DNA from: Saturnia japonica
Lineage: Eukaryota; Arthropoda; Insecta; Lepidoptera; Saturniidae
Length of the DNA stretch: 64,000 nucleotides
Direction: 5' to 3'
Assembly (NCBI GenBank): GCA_033032175.1
Contig: CM065325.1
Location: forward strand, 12,676,930-12,740,929
Shown: positions 54,401-55,544 of the stretch, in pieces
How positions within the stretch are numbered: the first letter of the stretch is position 1
Layout: the number at the start of each line of letters is the position of its first letter
Made by a program: the position numbers and the translations under genes
Notes under the pieces: model-generated
Seen by the model: only the letters and a program-made list of their open reading frames with translations
Databases searched by the model: none
Told to the model about the DNA's origin: nothing

Positions 54401-54952
54401 GCGTTATACACTCACTAAAAGCAATTTGAACATTGTAAAAATTTTGTTATCAGTGTAAGGCGGAAAATCTGTTTTCAAAAAAGGATAAAAGTTTCTTCTC
54501 GTTCACGCTGGTATCAAGAAATATCATTGGATAACATTGATTATTTTATTTGAGTGTTTGTTTTTTTCGTTTCATCTTACAATTTTAATACTTTTCATAA
54601 TACTAATTTCTACCCTAAAAACGAGCTTTGTCGGTGACAGATAAGACTGAATGAGTATTTTAATTAAAAAATACCATTAATAATTTATTGAAATGTTGAA
54701 TTTTTTGCATATTTGTATATTCGTTGTTTTCATAGGGTCAAACGATGTACTGCCCGCGTGTAGTGTCTATACTAACGAGTGCTCGCGCATGCATTGCGCT
54801 TACGGTATTGAACAAAGGAGGGACTCTGAAGGTTGTGTGCGATGCTCGTGCAAAGCGCCTGAAGTTGATTGCGAGCAGATGAGACTCGAATGCGAGACCC
54901 TGCGATGCCCGTACGGCATCCAGCGAATCACAGATGAGAACAGATGTCAGAG
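6314..54952 (+). CDS. Ppn: papilin / lacunin, secreted extracellular-matrix protein (partial, 49 exons)
   Basis: This is one gene whose reading frame joins through 49 exons; the exon lengths sum to about 8,561 nt, which agrees with the phase of the last donor. Domain order seen: TSR1, ADAMTS-like cysteine-rich module and spacer, TSR2-TSR7, acidic then Ser/Thr/Glu-rich region, about 13 CCPD (lagrin-like) repeats, 13 Kunitz domains, antistasin-like cysteines. That order is specific to papilin and its moth homologue lacunin. Known role of the family: basement-membrane and matrix protein of epithelia and haemocytes, with TSR/ADAMTS-like modules that can modulate ADAMTS proteases. The signal-peptide exon and the expected C-terminal Ig and PLAC exons were not found, so both ends are partial. 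The first exon listed opens in phase 0 and is internal. No frameshift or stop was found in any exon, so the gene looks functional. Confidence 0.95.
7165..7412 (+). mobile_element. SINE family S1 copy, 5'-truncated
   Basis: S1 body and tail (TAGCTACCACCCTCAAGTTT, CACTTGAGAGCCAG, CTTAGCGTGTCACCATTTTG, AACCTATAGACGATAAAAAA). Ends 30 bp before the acceptor of exon 2. Confidence 0.7.
7443..7586 (+). CDS. Ppn: papilin exon 2: end of TSR1, start of ADAMTS-like cysteine-rich module
   Basis: Phase 2 in, phase 2 out. It completes TSR1 (YISCETQDCP) and begins the cysteine-rich module with FRTTQCAYYNN, as in ADAMTS and papilin proteins. It contains one N-glycosylation sequon (NES). Confidence 0.93.
7620..8450. 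other. intron stretch, no gene seen
   Basis: AT-rich intronic sequence between exons 2 and 3. No open frame of note and no transposon domain recognised. Confidence 0.4.
8455..8700 (+). repeat. dispersed tail repeat, family T1
   Basis: The CTAAAGAGCGGAAGAGTAAT block and the ATGAACGTTAAGCAATCTGG block that follows recur in diverged form at 45782-45895 and 46323-46430. The first part reads like a common insect repeat (ACTGCCATTCAGATTAAAAA). Confidence 0.5.
8890..9100 (+). mobile_element. non-LTR retrotransposon C-terminal relic
   Basis: In one frame it reads MWNSLPAKCVPS, the typical end of CR1/Jockey-type ORF2 proteins, followed by a tail with ACCATCAGGGAGGCCGTATG. Ends some 30 bp before exon 3. 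Confidence 0.6.
9133..9283 (+). CDS. Ppn: papilin exon 3: ADAMTS-like cysteine-rich module
   Basis: Phase 2 in, phase 0 out. It encodes WEPYTKAPNPCELNCMP followed by FYYRHKSKVVDGTRC and VCVNGTCQ, the conserved core of the ADAMTS cysteine-rich module. The acceptor lies only a few tens of bases after a decayed retrotransposon tail. Confidence 0.95.
9300..10160. other. intron stretch, no gene seen
   Basis: AT-rich, low-information intron sequence between exon 3 and the MITE at 10193. Confidence 0.35.
10193..10623. mobile_element. MITE-like element with perfect 19-bp terminal inverted repeats
   Basis: Left end CTGTACACACTCGCCGAGA (10193-10211) is the exact reverse complement of 10605-10623. Just outside, AATTTTAT (left) and ATAAAATT (right) are also inverted, separated from the ends by five unmatched bases. 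The inner 393 bp has no transposase ORF; it is rich in CGAGAG-type motifs. No clear target duplication, so the superfamily is not assigned. Confidence 0.75.
10640..11550. other. intron stretch, no gene seen
   Basis: Mostly AT-rich. A GC-richer patch near 11340-11460 (CTAGGGCCCCCGAGCAGCTA) may be a decayed repeat but is not recognised. Confidence 0.35.
11560..11683 (+). CDS. Ppn: papilin exon 4: end of cysteine-rich module, start of spacer
   Basis: Phase 0 in, phase 1 out. PVGCDMMLGSNAREDKCRNC and GNGVNC match the conserved end of the ADAMTS cysteine-rich module, leading into the spacer. Confidence 0.95.
11938..12145 (+). repeat. dispersed repeat R1, copy 1
   Basis: GGAGTTTTTGGAGGAAAC, a TTGACCCT block, AAATGGATTATTATTAA, then ACAAAAACTCC and TTGTTAGAGCT. 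The same order recurs at 15112-15320 (+) and 18718-18960 (-). The unit starts and ends with inverted GGAGTTTTTG / CAAAAACTCC. Confidence 0.6.
12235..12508 (+). mobile_element. SINE family S1 copy with tRNA-like head
   Basis: The head has GTACGGACATCGCGTCGATC then AGTTCGAATCCCTG, matching a pol III B box (GGTTCGAATCC). The body matches other S1 copies. Ends ACGATTAAAAAAAA about 60 bp before exon 5. Confidence 0.8.
12569..12649 (+). CDS. Ppn: papilin exon 5: ADAMTS-like spacer
   Basis: An 81-nt exon, phase 1 on both sides. It encodes GYNDMLLIPEGATSIYVMEV, the typical start of the ADAMTS spacer (LIPxGAxxIxV). It lies about 60 bp downstream of a SINE. Confidence 0.95.
12672..12895 (+). repeat. 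dispersed tail repeat, family T2
   Basis: Starts CCCCCGACGCAAAAAGAGGG and carries GAAAATCTGTTCAGCCGTTT, a widespread insect repeat. An inverted diverged copy lies at about 13560-13740 in the same intron. Confidence 0.6.
13560..13740 (-). repeat. inverted copy of tail repeat T2
   Basis: The reverse strand carries GAAAATCTGTTCAGCCGTTT in the same context as at 12672-12895. The pair could fold into an intronic hairpin around about 700 bp. Confidence 0.5.
13840..14012 (+). CDS. Ppn: papilin exon 6: ADAMTS-like spacer
   Basis: Phase 1 in, phase 0 out. It encodes LALRAKNGTYYLNGDYHIDF, then AGAIWYYERS and LGPTNEPLYLS, the central beta-rich part of the spacer. One sequon (NGT). Confidence 0.95.
14040..14830. 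other. intron stretch, possible decayed MITE
   Basis: CAGTGGCGCGTAGGG near 14354 and the reverse of CCCTAGCTCTTAATC / CAGCGCCGGCCCTAG near 14745-14762 are loosely inverted. Too imperfect to call. The rest is AT-rich. Confidence 0.25.
14835..14967 (+). CDS. Ppn: papilin exon 7: end of spacer, start of TSR2
   Basis: Phase 0 in, phase 1 out. It has the spacer end (LLLQDDNVGIEYEYSLP), a linker, then YNWVHDNFTPCSVTCAGG, the start of TSR2. Only one of the usual tryptophans is present. Sequon NFT. Confidence 0.95.
15112..15320 (+). repeat. dispersed repeat R1, copy 2
   Basis: GGAGTTTTTGGCGGGGTT, TTTGACCCTATATTATGTAA, GAAGTGGATTATAA, GGGATCTCACAAAAACTCCC, then AAAGAGCTG. Lies directly upstream of the Tc1-like relic. 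Confidence 0.6.
15590..16625 (+). pseudogene. Tc1-like transposase pseudogene
   Basis: In broken frames one reads an HTH-like N-terminus (VARTL-type), WGKVLFTDESRFCLKSDD (first catalytic Asp), MIWGGIS, a changed form of the QDNARPH motif (HDKVRPH), and SPDLNPIEYI followed by TGA in place of the usual Trp. Several frameshifts and stops make it dead. The domain order fits the Tc1/mariner superfamily, Tc1-like branch. Terminal inverted repeats were not found. Confidence 0.85.
16640..17430. other. intron stretch downstream of the Tc1 relic
   Basis: AT-rich. Likely the 3' flank of the Tc1-like element, then intron. No further coding domain seen. Confidence 0.35.
17447..17669 (+). CDS. Ppn: papilin exon 8: end of TSR2, start of TSR3
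   Basis: Phase 1 in, phase 2 out. It finishes TSR2 (FQTRNVTCR, TCNTQAC) and opens TSR3 with QWVEGPWSQCSKRCGKGG. Sequons NVT and NQT. The preceding 2.5-kb intron holds a Tc1-like relic. Confidence 0.96.
17812..17925 (+). repeat. dispersed tail repeat, family T3
   Basis: GGTTTCTCGGAAACGGCT, AACGATTTGAATGAAATTTT, and TTAGATAATGTTTTACATTC. Other copies: 39545-39665 (+) and 29630-29740 (-). Confidence 0.6.
18049..18169 (+). CDS. Ppn: papilin exon 9: end of TSR3, first strand of TSR4
   Basis: Phase 2 in, phase 0 out. It ends TSR3 (YQECNVNASCP) and opens TSR4 with WFAGLWKP; the intron falls immediately before the first TSR4 cysteine. Sequon NAS. Confidence 0.95.
18718..18960 (-). repeat. dispersed repeat R1, copy 3 (inverted)
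   Basis: The reverse strand reads GAGTTTTTGGCGGGATCG ... GACCGTATATTGTGATAGGG ... GAAATGGATTGTAAATAATA ... CCACAAAAACTCCCT. Inverted relative to copy 2, flanking the exons between. Confidence 0.6.
19007..19186 (+). CDS. Ppn: papilin exon 10: TSR4 body, first strand of TSR5
   Basis: 180 nt, phase 0 on both sides, starting with a Cys codon. It encodes CNKLCGEGKQTRQVVC, SCTLQLC and then VDWVLTDWSG of TSR5. It has the same boundary rule as the next two exons. Confidence 0.96.
19270..19600 (+). mobile_element. SINE family S1, fullest copy
   Basis: The best-preserved S1: tRNA-like head ATGGTTTAGTTGAAAGCGTG, then ACTCCGCGTCGATCGACGTG and AGTTCGAATCCC (B box), the shared body with GCCTGGCTGGCTACCACCCT, and end AAGCCTATAACGATAAATTT. 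About 320 bp. An open frame on its minus strand is a by-product. Confidence 0.85.
20166..20336 (+). CDS. Ppn: papilin exon 11: TSR5 body, first strand of TSR6
   Basis: 171 nt, phase 0 on both sides. It begins CDTCLSTISTRVALC, a TSR lacking the usual CSxxCGxG: the glycines are gone and the first two cysteines are two residues apart. It ends with QVQWYATQWSK. The donor AAG/GTCGGC is weak but is the only one that keeps the frame. Confidence 0.9.
20380..20590 (+). repeat. dispersed tail repeat T4 with poly-G tract
   Basis: Shares GAAGATACACCAGGAAACTC, CTTCAAAATCATTGAAGTT and GTTAAAAATTG with 25020-25265 and 27060-27190. This copy carries 16 consecutive Gs at 20474-20489, probably by slippage. 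Confidence 0.6.
20700..20860 (+). mobile_element. strongly decayed S1 SINE body
   Basis: TTTTCAATGCTCGCCTGATT, AAAAATCTATCTTCAAGCGA and TGTATTTGAAAATCAGTACC follow the S1 order but are heavily mutated. Confidence 0.4.
20994..21179 (+). CDS. Ppn: papilin exon 12: TSR6 body, first strand of TSR7
   Basis: 186 nt, phase 0 on both sides. It encodes CSVECGKGVQTRQVFCGR and PCEVPKEKCP, then KWYASPWTA of TSR7. Sequon NDS. Confidence 0.96.
21295..21625. repeat. cluster of TATCCGAAA / TTTCGGATA oligomers
   Basis: Many direct and inverted copies of CGGATATCCGAAA-like words (for example 21332-21345 and 21380-21405), ending GCAACATCCCTA. Probably a non-autonomous transposon with many subterminal motifs. 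Its boundaries are not clear. Confidence 0.5.
21719..21854 (+). CDS. Ppn: papilin exon 13: TSR7 body
   Basis: Phase 0 in, phase 1 out. It encodes CTKECGGGEQHRRVMC and ICNDGPCNK, closing the last TSR. From here almost all introns are phase 1. Confidence 0.95.
22207..22331 (+). CDS. Ppn: papilin exon 14: acidic linker
   Basis: Phase 1 in, phase 0 out. It encodes a short acidic stretch (IMDDDMEDCINEDDYPEVGL) with one cysteine. No known fold; it joins the TSR array to the Ser/Thr-rich region. Confidence 0.85.
22921..22957 (+). CDS. Ppn: papilin exon 15: short linker
   Basis: A 37-nt exon after a good acceptor (TTTGCTTTCAG) and before donor G/GTAAGT; phase 0 in, phase 1 out. It encodes LGGKMFSDGPTI. 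It is needed to convert the phase-0 donor of the previous exon to the phase-1 chain that follows. Confidence 0.8.
22990..24290. other. intron stretch, no gene beyond the possible microexon
   Basis: AT-rich intron between exons 15 and 16. Apart from the possible microexon at 23697-23708 nothing coding was recognised. Confidence 0.35.
23697..23708 (+). CDS. Ppn: possible 12-nt papilin microexon
   Basis: TCACAG precedes and GTAAAC follows a 12-nt segment that would read D-T-P-T in phase 1/1. The flanking exons also join in frame without it, so it could be a cassette exon or chance. Inference from splice-site shape only. Confidence 0.3.
24303..24383 (+). CDS. Ppn: papilin exon 16: acidic linker
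   Basis: 81 nt, phase 1/1. It encodes GSGMEFPVSIDLDSTVSFDD and ends GSGF; the SGxG-type context could suit glycosaminoglycan attachment (inference). Confidence 0.85.
24425..24660 (-). mobile_element. S1 SINE copy, inverted and diverged
   Basis: Reading the reverse strand gives the S1 order (CCATGAGTCTGAGCTTTCAG, a GTTGAAACCATATCATGCTG block, GGCATGGTCTACCACACTCA, and an end with GTAACGCTAAAAA). Confidence 0.6.
25020..25265 (+). repeat. dispersed tail repeat T4
   Basis: Opens ACCGACTTGGAAAAAAAGGA and GGTTCCCAATTCGATTGCAT, a widespread lepidopteran repeat start, then GGGTGGTCCCGTTTTAATCT and AAGATACACTAGAGAGTTCC. Confidence 0.65.
25652..25834 (+). CDS. Ppn: papilin exon 17: Ser/Thr-rich
   Basis: 183 nt, phase 1/1. 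Low-complexity T/S/D/E sequence (for example TSDTSDTDTTETTDVN), typical of mucin-like, O-glycosylated spacers. Confidence 0.85.
26576..26731 (+). CDS. Ppn: papilin exon 18: Ser/Thr-rich, related to exons 19-22
   Basis: 156 nt, phase 1/1. It contains SSTQTDETSE and ends ATGSGST, recognisably like the SSTETDETSD...ETGSDVT ends of the next exons. It may be the oldest member of the tandem exon family (inference). Confidence 0.85.
27060..27190 (+). repeat. dispersed tail repeat T4, partial
   Basis: TTCAAGGGTGGTCCCATTTT, GTAGATACACCAGGGAACTC, TTCAAAATCATTGAAGTTGC. Only the second half of T4 is present. Confidence 0.6.
27200..28010. other. intron stretch, no gene seen
   Basis: AT-rich intron between the T4 repeat and the transposase relic. 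No open frame of note. Confidence 0.35.
28020..28579 (-). pseudogene. DDE transposase pseudogene (Tc1/mariner superfamily)
   Basis: Reading the minus strand across frames one finds PRTWFQQTGATSHT (second Asp changed to Thr), then ISRRGDIEWPPRSPDLTP, and a C-terminus with ECRRHNGRHL, characteristic of a widespread insect DDE transposase in the mariner-related group. Three or more frame breaks. The 136-codon open frame at 28169-28579 is not the true frame throughout. Only the second half of the enzyme remains. Confidence 0.75.
28703..28963 (+). CDS. Ppn: papilin exon 19: tandem Ser/Thr-rich exon, copy 1
   Basis: 261 nt, phase 1/1. Shared motifs: ITSDRGETKKTT, APTNESTV, SSITDETGSTSSTETDETSD, TETGSDVT. 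The acceptor TTATTTTCAG is nearly the same as that of copy 2. Confidence 0.9.
29630..29740 (-). repeat. dispersed tail repeat T3, inverted
   Basis: The reverse strand gives GGTTTCTCGGAAACGGATCC, AACGATTTAGCTC and TAGATAATGTTTTACATTCC. It lies in the intron between tandem exons 19 and 20 and is not seen in the neighbouring duplicated introns. Confidence 0.55.
29927..30187 (+). CDS. Ppn: papilin exon 20: tandem Ser/Thr-rich exon, copy 2
   Basis: 261 nt, phase 1/1, same length as copy 1. It begins ETSVTDVTDLEENTTLSSKS, then REETKKTTVPPPTNESTV. The upstream intron segment 29771-29900 resembles that of copy 3. Confidence 0.9.
30776..31033 (+). CDS. Ppn: papilin exon 21: tandem Ser/Thr-rich exon, copy 3
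   Basis: 258 nt, phase 1/1. It begins DITEVTDLKKKVTALSSES and shares DETKKTTVPPPTNESTV and SDFTTETGSDVT with copies 1 and 2. Acceptor TTCATACACAG. Confidence 0.88.
31660..31926 (+). CDS. Ppn: papilin exon 22: tandem Ser/Thr-rich exon, copy 4
   Basis: 267 nt, phase 1/1, the most divergent copy. It shares SITEVTNLS, SPPTKESTVFDSS, ATASSITDETGST and KSDETSEL, and has a short insertion (GDTQ) near the end. Confidence 0.88.
32030..32245. mobile_element. decayed non-LTR relic
   Basis: Shares the ATTCCGAAACGCAAAACGCC and GGTCGCTACCCAGTCGGATA segments with 55660-55760 (GATCCCGAAACGCGACACGC, GGTCGCGACCCAGTCG). Ends about 110 bp before the long exon 23. Confidence 0.45.
32354..33178 (+). CDS. Ppn: papilin exon 23: long Ser/Thr/Glu-rich exon
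   Basis: The largest exon, 825 nt, phase 1/1. About 275 residues of S/T/E-rich sequence with an internal direct repeat of about 42 residues (TATSSEKTSRSV...TEETTESVSGSTEPLTEKTTE). The acceptor ATAACAG is assigned by phase; an upstream in-frame start is not needed. No cysteine, so it is probably an extended, O-glycosylated stalk. Confidence 0.85.
33469..33549 (+). CDS. Ppn: papilin exon 24: Ser/Thr-rich
   Basis: 81 nt, phase 1/1, acceptor GTTTACAG and donor TCAG/GTAGAT. It encodes EQTSPTTEGKTLPTQTQETS. Confidence 0.8.
33615..33760 (-). mobile_element. tRNA-derived SINE relic, family S3
   Basis: CGGGCTGTACGCCCACTTTA, GTCCCATTGCTATGTAAAGG and GGTGTATTGGCGATTTCAAA have counterparts in the longer copy at 39735-39975. 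Confidence 0.45.
33867..33938 (+). CDS. Ppn: papilin exon 25: Ser/Thr-rich, end of the stalk
   Basis: 72 nt, phase 1/1. It encodes GAPVQGSSEKTTEVLPTEVT. Donor CTA/GTAAGA. Confidence 0.78.
34015..34250 (-). mobile_element. S1 SINE copy, inverted
   Basis: The reverse strand gives the S1 order: GAAGGAAAACATCGTGATAA, CATAGGATGGTGGTAGGACT, TGCAGCTGCCGGAACACC region inverted, and ATAAGATCCGAAGGCACAA. About 235 bp. Confidence 0.65.
34260..35190. other. intron stretch, no gene seen
   Basis: Intron between the Ser/Thr-rich stalk and the lagrin-like repeats. Open frames here lack known domains, codon bias and splice context. Confidence 0.35.
35199..35330 (+). CDS. Ppn: papilin exon 26: first lagrin-like cysteine repeat
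   Basis: 132 nt, phase 1/1. A basic lead (PICKKRKVHC) then SKFGCCPDRKTAAAGPFDE, the first CCPD repeat. The donor GAAG/GTTTGA is weak. Confidence 0.85.
35453..35875 (+). pseudogene. mariner transposase pseudogene, N-terminal part
   Basis: From an ATG at 35453 (MIFYDYKRGL) through a frame change to ESAPILATVTYWFCEFKRGQ, NLNDDPRPSRPTAVV, an RHITH motif, and ILHEHLKVRKLALRLIPHPL, the paired HTH and linker of mariner transposases. In-frame stops; the catalytic domain is missing after about residue 135, where it ends at LKEEF. Confidence 0.85.
36032..36242 (+). CDS. Ppn: papilin exon 27: lagrin-like repeats 2-3 and start of 4
   Basis: Phase 1 in, phase 2 out. It contains YGCCPDE and FGCCLSD, each followed by an A/S-rich loop and EGC(P), and then the start of repeat 4. 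Confidence 0.93.
36462..36541 (+). CDS. Ppn: papilin exon 28: lagrin-like repeat 4
   Basis: 80 nt, phase 2 in, phase 1 out. It encodes YGCCDDGETEATGPGNLGCP, closing repeat 4. Confidence 0.9.
36639..36836 (+). CDS. Ppn: papilin exon 29: Thr-rich lead and lagrin-like repeats 5-6
   Basis: 198 nt, phase 1/1. A Thr/Glu-rich lead (TNADTETTSQKE) then FGCCFDN and FGCCPDG. The intron before it is only 97 bp. Confidence 0.92.
37035..37262 (+). mobile_element. non-LTR retrotransposon C-terminal relic, family N
   Basis: CGGCACGAACTAAAAAGTTC, ATCTTTGTCATACCGTGAAG, CAGGCTGAATGACAGCGGCG, then TGGTGGTCACCGTTGTGTTT and an A-rich end. The best-kept copy of family N. Its inverse appears at 196-590. Confidence 0.6.
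37360..37533 (+). CDS. Ppn: papilin exon 30: lagrin-like repeats 7-8
   Basis: 174 nt, phase 1/1. FGCCPDGKTPAHGHGQEGCC then FGCCPDNYKPAEGPHLE. Confidence 0.92.
38072..38189 (+). CDS. Ppn: papilin exon 31: lagrin-like repeat 9 and start of 10
   Basis: 118 nt, phase 1 in, phase 2 out. GCGCQYARFGCCPDN then GCGCQYSTHGCCPD. The GCGCQY lead is duplicated almost exactly at the DNA level. Confidence 0.92.
38414..38700 (+). CDS. Ppn: papilin exon 32: lagrin-like repeats 10-13
   Basis: 287 nt, phase 2 in, phase 1 out. It finishes repeat 10, then carries FGCCPDG, YGCCGDG and YGCCPDG, each separated by about 30 residues with a GPxxxGCxC link. The second has lost the Pro. Confidence 0.95.
38897..39073 (+). 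CDS. Ppn: papilin exon 33: Kunitz domain K1
   Basis: 177 nt, phase 1/1, complete Kunitz fold in one exon: ACSLSTDRGSC, HWYYD, FWYGGCEGNGNRF, CEDVC. The residue after the second Cys (P1) is Arg, so it could inhibit trypsin-like proteases. Confidence 0.96.
39545..39665 (+). repeat. dispersed tail repeat T3
   Basis: ATTGGTTTCTCAGAAATGGC, TTGAAACTTTGTTTTTAGAT, AATGTTTTATATTTCAAGTT. Confidence 0.6.
39735..39975 (-). mobile_element. tRNA-derived SINE, family S3
   Basis: The reverse strand begins CCTTATTAGCCTTGTGGTCG and carries GGTCCTGGGTTCGATTTCC, a clear pol III B box, then a body with CTCGCCCCCTATTACATGGG. A tRNA-derived SINE in reverse orientation, between K1 and K2 exons. Confidence 0.7.
40066..40242 (+). 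CDS. Ppn: papilin exon 34: Kunitz domain K2
   Basis: 177 nt, phase 1/1. TCKLPKVKGACTGYNVRWYY, FGGCLGNANNF, CQTQC. P1 is Thr; Lys and Arg are absent there. Confidence 0.96.
40761..40940 (+). CDS. Ppn: papilin exon 35: Kunitz domain K3
   Basis: 180 nt, phase 1/1. CNLPIDRGSCSGNFGRWGF, WGGCEGNSNRF, CVQRC. P1 is Ser. Confidence 0.96.
41394..41422. repeat. (AG)n microsatellite
   Basis: About 14 uninterrupted AG units in the intron before K4. Confidence 0.95.
41887..42057 (+). CDS. Ppn: papilin exon 36: Kunitz domain K4
   Basis: 171 nt, phase 1/1. CTQPQDVGNCTDKEAMWSF, YTGCGGNDNRF, CIDAC. P1 is Thr. Confidence 0.95.
42070..43010. other. intron stretch, no gene seen
   Basis: AT-rich intron between K4 and K5 exons. 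Nothing recognised before the tail repeat at 43015. Confidence 0.35.
43015..43200. repeat. dispersed tail repeat ending in AACGAAGTCGCGGGCAG
   Basis: TCTGAAAACTCTTTCACAAA, GACTGCTATAGGCTATTTAT, and the end AACGAAGTCGCGGGCAGG are the common insect repeat form whose reverse complement starts the 1615-1946 repeat. Confidence 0.6.
43538..43622 (+). CDS. Ppn: papilin exon 37: Kunitz domain K5, first half
   Basis: 85 nt, phase 1 in, phase 2 out. LCTLPSETGDCANYRERWYF, then split just before the third Cys. P1 is Ala. Confidence 0.93.
43690..43960 (-). mobile_element. non-LTR relic, family N, inverted
   Basis: Tail word AATAATGGCGATTGTCGGTC and CCGTCATGCCAGCCTGCTAA, CTCTTCAAGCCTCATTTGAA parallel the 196-590 copy. 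Lies inside the intron that splits K5. Confidence 0.5.
44159..44298 (+). CDS. Ppn: papilin exon 38: Kunitz domain K5, second half, with Thr-rich tail
   Basis: 140 nt, phase 2 in, phase 1 out. CRQFYYGGCGGNSNNF, CENRC, then a linker with TPTTTTVQPP. Confidence 0.93.
44640..45640 (-). pseudogene. CR1-like non-LTR retrotransposon, reverse transcriptase C-terminal part
   Basis: The minus strand is open from about 45637 to 44865. It reads GCVLSPTLFLLHVNDLL, then CYADDST (the RT active-site YADD), SDWGRLNLVQFNLKKTQ, IYKAQIRPHMEYCSHLWAAA, and RIQRRTTRIIG, in the order of CR1/Jockey-type RTs. It is followed by an untranslated tail (CCATCAGGTGCGCCACATGC, CCCGTTTGCCCCCTTTTTAT) common in Lepidoptera. 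5'-truncated: only the last third of the RT remains. Confidence 0.88.
45782..45895 (+). repeat. dispersed tail repeat T1
   Basis: ACTTTACGCTAAAATCCTAA, GAGCAGAGCAGTAACCATGA, ATATCAAGCAATCTGGCAAC. A second partial copy follows at 46323-46430, with a SINE between. Confidence 0.55.
45965..46258 (+). mobile_element. S1 SINE copy with tRNA-like head
   Basis: Head ATTGATGGCTCAGTTGGTTG (A box like) and GACTCCGCGTCGATCGACAT; body and end AACCTATAACGATATAAAAA. Flanked by the two T1 pieces, which suggests insertion into a T1 repeat. Confidence 0.75.
46323..46430 (+). repeat. dispersed tail repeat T1, second piece
   Basis: AACTTTACGCTAAAATCCAA and AGGAGTAGAGCAGTAAGCTC match 45782-45895; the rest has diverged. 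Confidence 0.5.
46692..46874 (+). CDS. Ppn: papilin exon 39: Kunitz domain K6
   Basis: 183 nt, phase 1/1. CLLEKDPGPCTQMSTRWAYD, YGGCGGNVNNF, CEYYC. P1 is Thr. The donor CAAG/GTCTGT is weak. The 2.4-kb intron before it holds a CR1-like relic and a SINE. Confidence 0.94.
47553..47676 (+). CDS. Ppn: papilin exon 40: Kunitz domain K7, first part
   Basis: 124 nt, phase 1 in, phase 2 out. CQLPMLSGPCDDSIMRWFYD, YGGCQGNDN; the intron cuts inside the GNDNRF motif. P1 is Asp. It has the same length and split point as K10. Confidence 0.95.
48215..48332 (+). CDS. Ppn: papilin exon 41: Kunitz domain K7, end, with Thr-rich tail
   Basis: 118 nt, phase 2 in, phase 0 out. RFETRDDCERRCRSGP then TTTSTTTSAPSTTVKV. 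It parallels exon 45 in structure and phase. Confidence 0.95.
48910..49126 (+). CDS. Ppn: papilin exon 42: divergent Kunitz domain K8
   Basis: 217 nt, phase 0 in, phase 1 out. Six cysteines at Kunitz-like positions (ACTISLELEEC, VWYYD, CQRSCGAF), but the YGGCxGNxN core is replaced by a longer loop (YENNDTGKVCRYTG). The inhibitory function is probably lost (inference). Confidence 0.88.
49404..49574 (+). CDS. Ppn: papilin exon 43: Kunitz domain K9
   Basis: 171 nt, phase 1/1. VCRYSLDPGPCQNFVSKYYF, YGGCHGGPNRF, CLQVC. P1 is Gln. It is like K12 in the D(P/T)GPC lead, the GG(P/A)NRF core and the SK(Y/F)Y segment. Confidence 0.96.
49600..50690. other. intron stretch between K9 and K10
   Basis: Holds a 99-codon open frame at 49834-50133 with no recognised domain and no splice context. 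The rest is AT-rich. Confidence 0.35.
50706..50829 (+). CDS. Ppn: papilin exon 44: Kunitz domain K10, first part
   Basis: 124 nt, phase 1 in, phase 2 out. CKQGPEPGNCQTRFEMWYYD, YTGCGGNDN; split at the same codon as K7. P1 is Gln. Confidence 0.95.
51120..51160. repeat. pyrimidine (TC)n tract
   Basis: TTCTCTCTCTCTCTCTCTAT followed by more CT-rich sequence, within the intron that splits K10. Confidence 0.9.
51349..51475 (+). CDS. Ppn: papilin exon 45: Kunitz domain K10, end, with Thr-rich tail
   Basis: 127 nt, phase 2 in, phase 0 out. RFETREDCEGRCRQRP, then a Thr-rich linker (TTTTTIEVAHTTTTTVAP). The first residues match exon 41 (RFETRDDCE) closely. Confidence 0.95.
51865..52048 (+). CDS. Ppn: papilin exon 46: divergent Kunitz domain K11
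   Basis: 184 nt, phase 0 in, phase 1 out. ECLTPDSLTPCGMNITAFYY, CVESDIGACRYSNSYRSEEE, CERKCGAFKDI. Six Cys remain, but the GGCxGN core is gone and P1 is Gly. The ending CGAF(K/R)(D/N)I is shared with K8. Confidence 0.9.
52210..52410 (+). mobile_element. non-LTR relic, family N tail
   Basis: GCGATGGATTGTTCTCTATT and GGTGGTCACCATTGTTTTTG, GATTGTACTGTGGCTATCAC match the tail at 37190-37245. Confidence 0.5.
52655..52828 (+). CDS. Ppn: papilin exon 47: Kunitz domain K12
   Basis: 174 nt, phase 1/1. VCEARLDTGPCRNSISKFYW, YGGCGGGANRF, CEEVC. P1 is Arg, so together with K1 it is one of only two likely trypsin-type inhibitors in the array. Confidence 0.96.
53198..53383 (+). CDS. Ppn: papilin exon 48: Kunitz domain K13
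   Basis: 186 nt, phase 1/1. GCLQPVDTGSNKCGIPTRRW, YQGCGGNENNF, CAELC. P1 is Gly. The acceptor (GGTGGTGACAG) has a G-rich rather than pyrimidine-rich lead; the frame stays open upstream to 53051, so the true start may be earlier. Confidence 0.88.
53400..54690. other. intron stretch before the antistasin-like exon
   Basis: Has a patch with repeated TGACGT/ACGT words (53670-53730) and, at 54180-54310, a decayed S2-like SINE piece (GAGGACACAATTGGATACAC, GCTTGTATTATGGTAACTAA). No coding exon found. Confidence 0.4.
54736..54952 (+). CDS. Ppn: papilin exon 49: antistasin-like cysteine motifs
   Basis: 217 nt, phase 1 in, phase 2 out. Two units with the antistasin pattern: CSRMHCAYGIEQRRDSEGC then CSC, and CETLRCPYGIQRITDENRC. 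Cut by a donor (CAG/AG/GTAACT) before the second unit ends, so at least one more exon follows outside the window. The upstream in-frame ATG at 54693 lies in the intron and is not a start. Confidence 0.88.
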
Positions 54953-55152
54953 GTAACTTTGATCTACCAACGTCATAACTAGAATTTCTTGTGTTATTCT
55001 TACAGTGTCTTCCTAGCTACTGGATATGGCTTTATAGCATATTATTTCCTCAAAGAATGTTTTTGAAGTGAAAACTTCTTTAGCATCGTTGTGATTTGAA
55101 AGTCGATGAAACGAAACGAAAAAGCGAAAGTTTGTTGTTGCCACGAAATAAT

Positions 55153-55367
55153 GAATTTTATTACCTCACTAAAAAGACACGACACAAAAACTTTTTAGAC
55201 AACTCTTATGATATTCTGTTACTGATTGGTATTGTTAGGTTACCATGGATATTTCAAAATGAATTTTGTTATCTCACTAAAAAGGTATGAAACAAAAACT
55301 TTTTAGACAACACATTACATTCTGTTACTTATTGATATTGTGTTAGGTTACCATGGGTATTTCAAAT
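55153..55367 (+). repeat. 108-bp tandem duplication
   Basis: Two units, starting at 55153 (GAATTTTATTACCTCACTAA) and 55261 (GAATTTTGTTATCTCACTAA). Both carry ACAAAAACTTTTTAGACAAC and GGTTACCATGG.TATTTCAAA. Confidence 0.85.
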
Positions 55368-55544
55368 GTGCATTAATTGAAAATGATATTGTGAATAATG
55401 ATTGTGAGTACATAATTGTATGTACATTTTCATAAACTTTAAATTAGCGTGTAATTGATCATTTTCTGAATTTAAAAAAACATAGATGTGAAGGTTTAAC
55501 TTCTACCACGTGTGAATTGCACACATTTTTTTTTTAATAGTGGC

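Noticed and set aside
54693..54956. Separate small secreted gene starting at ATG 54693 with a hydrophobic leader
   Set aside because: The leader is intron sequence before a good acceptor (TTTTCATAG) that joins in phase to papilin; the frame ends in a donor inside a cysteine motif. Transcript data could still reopen this.
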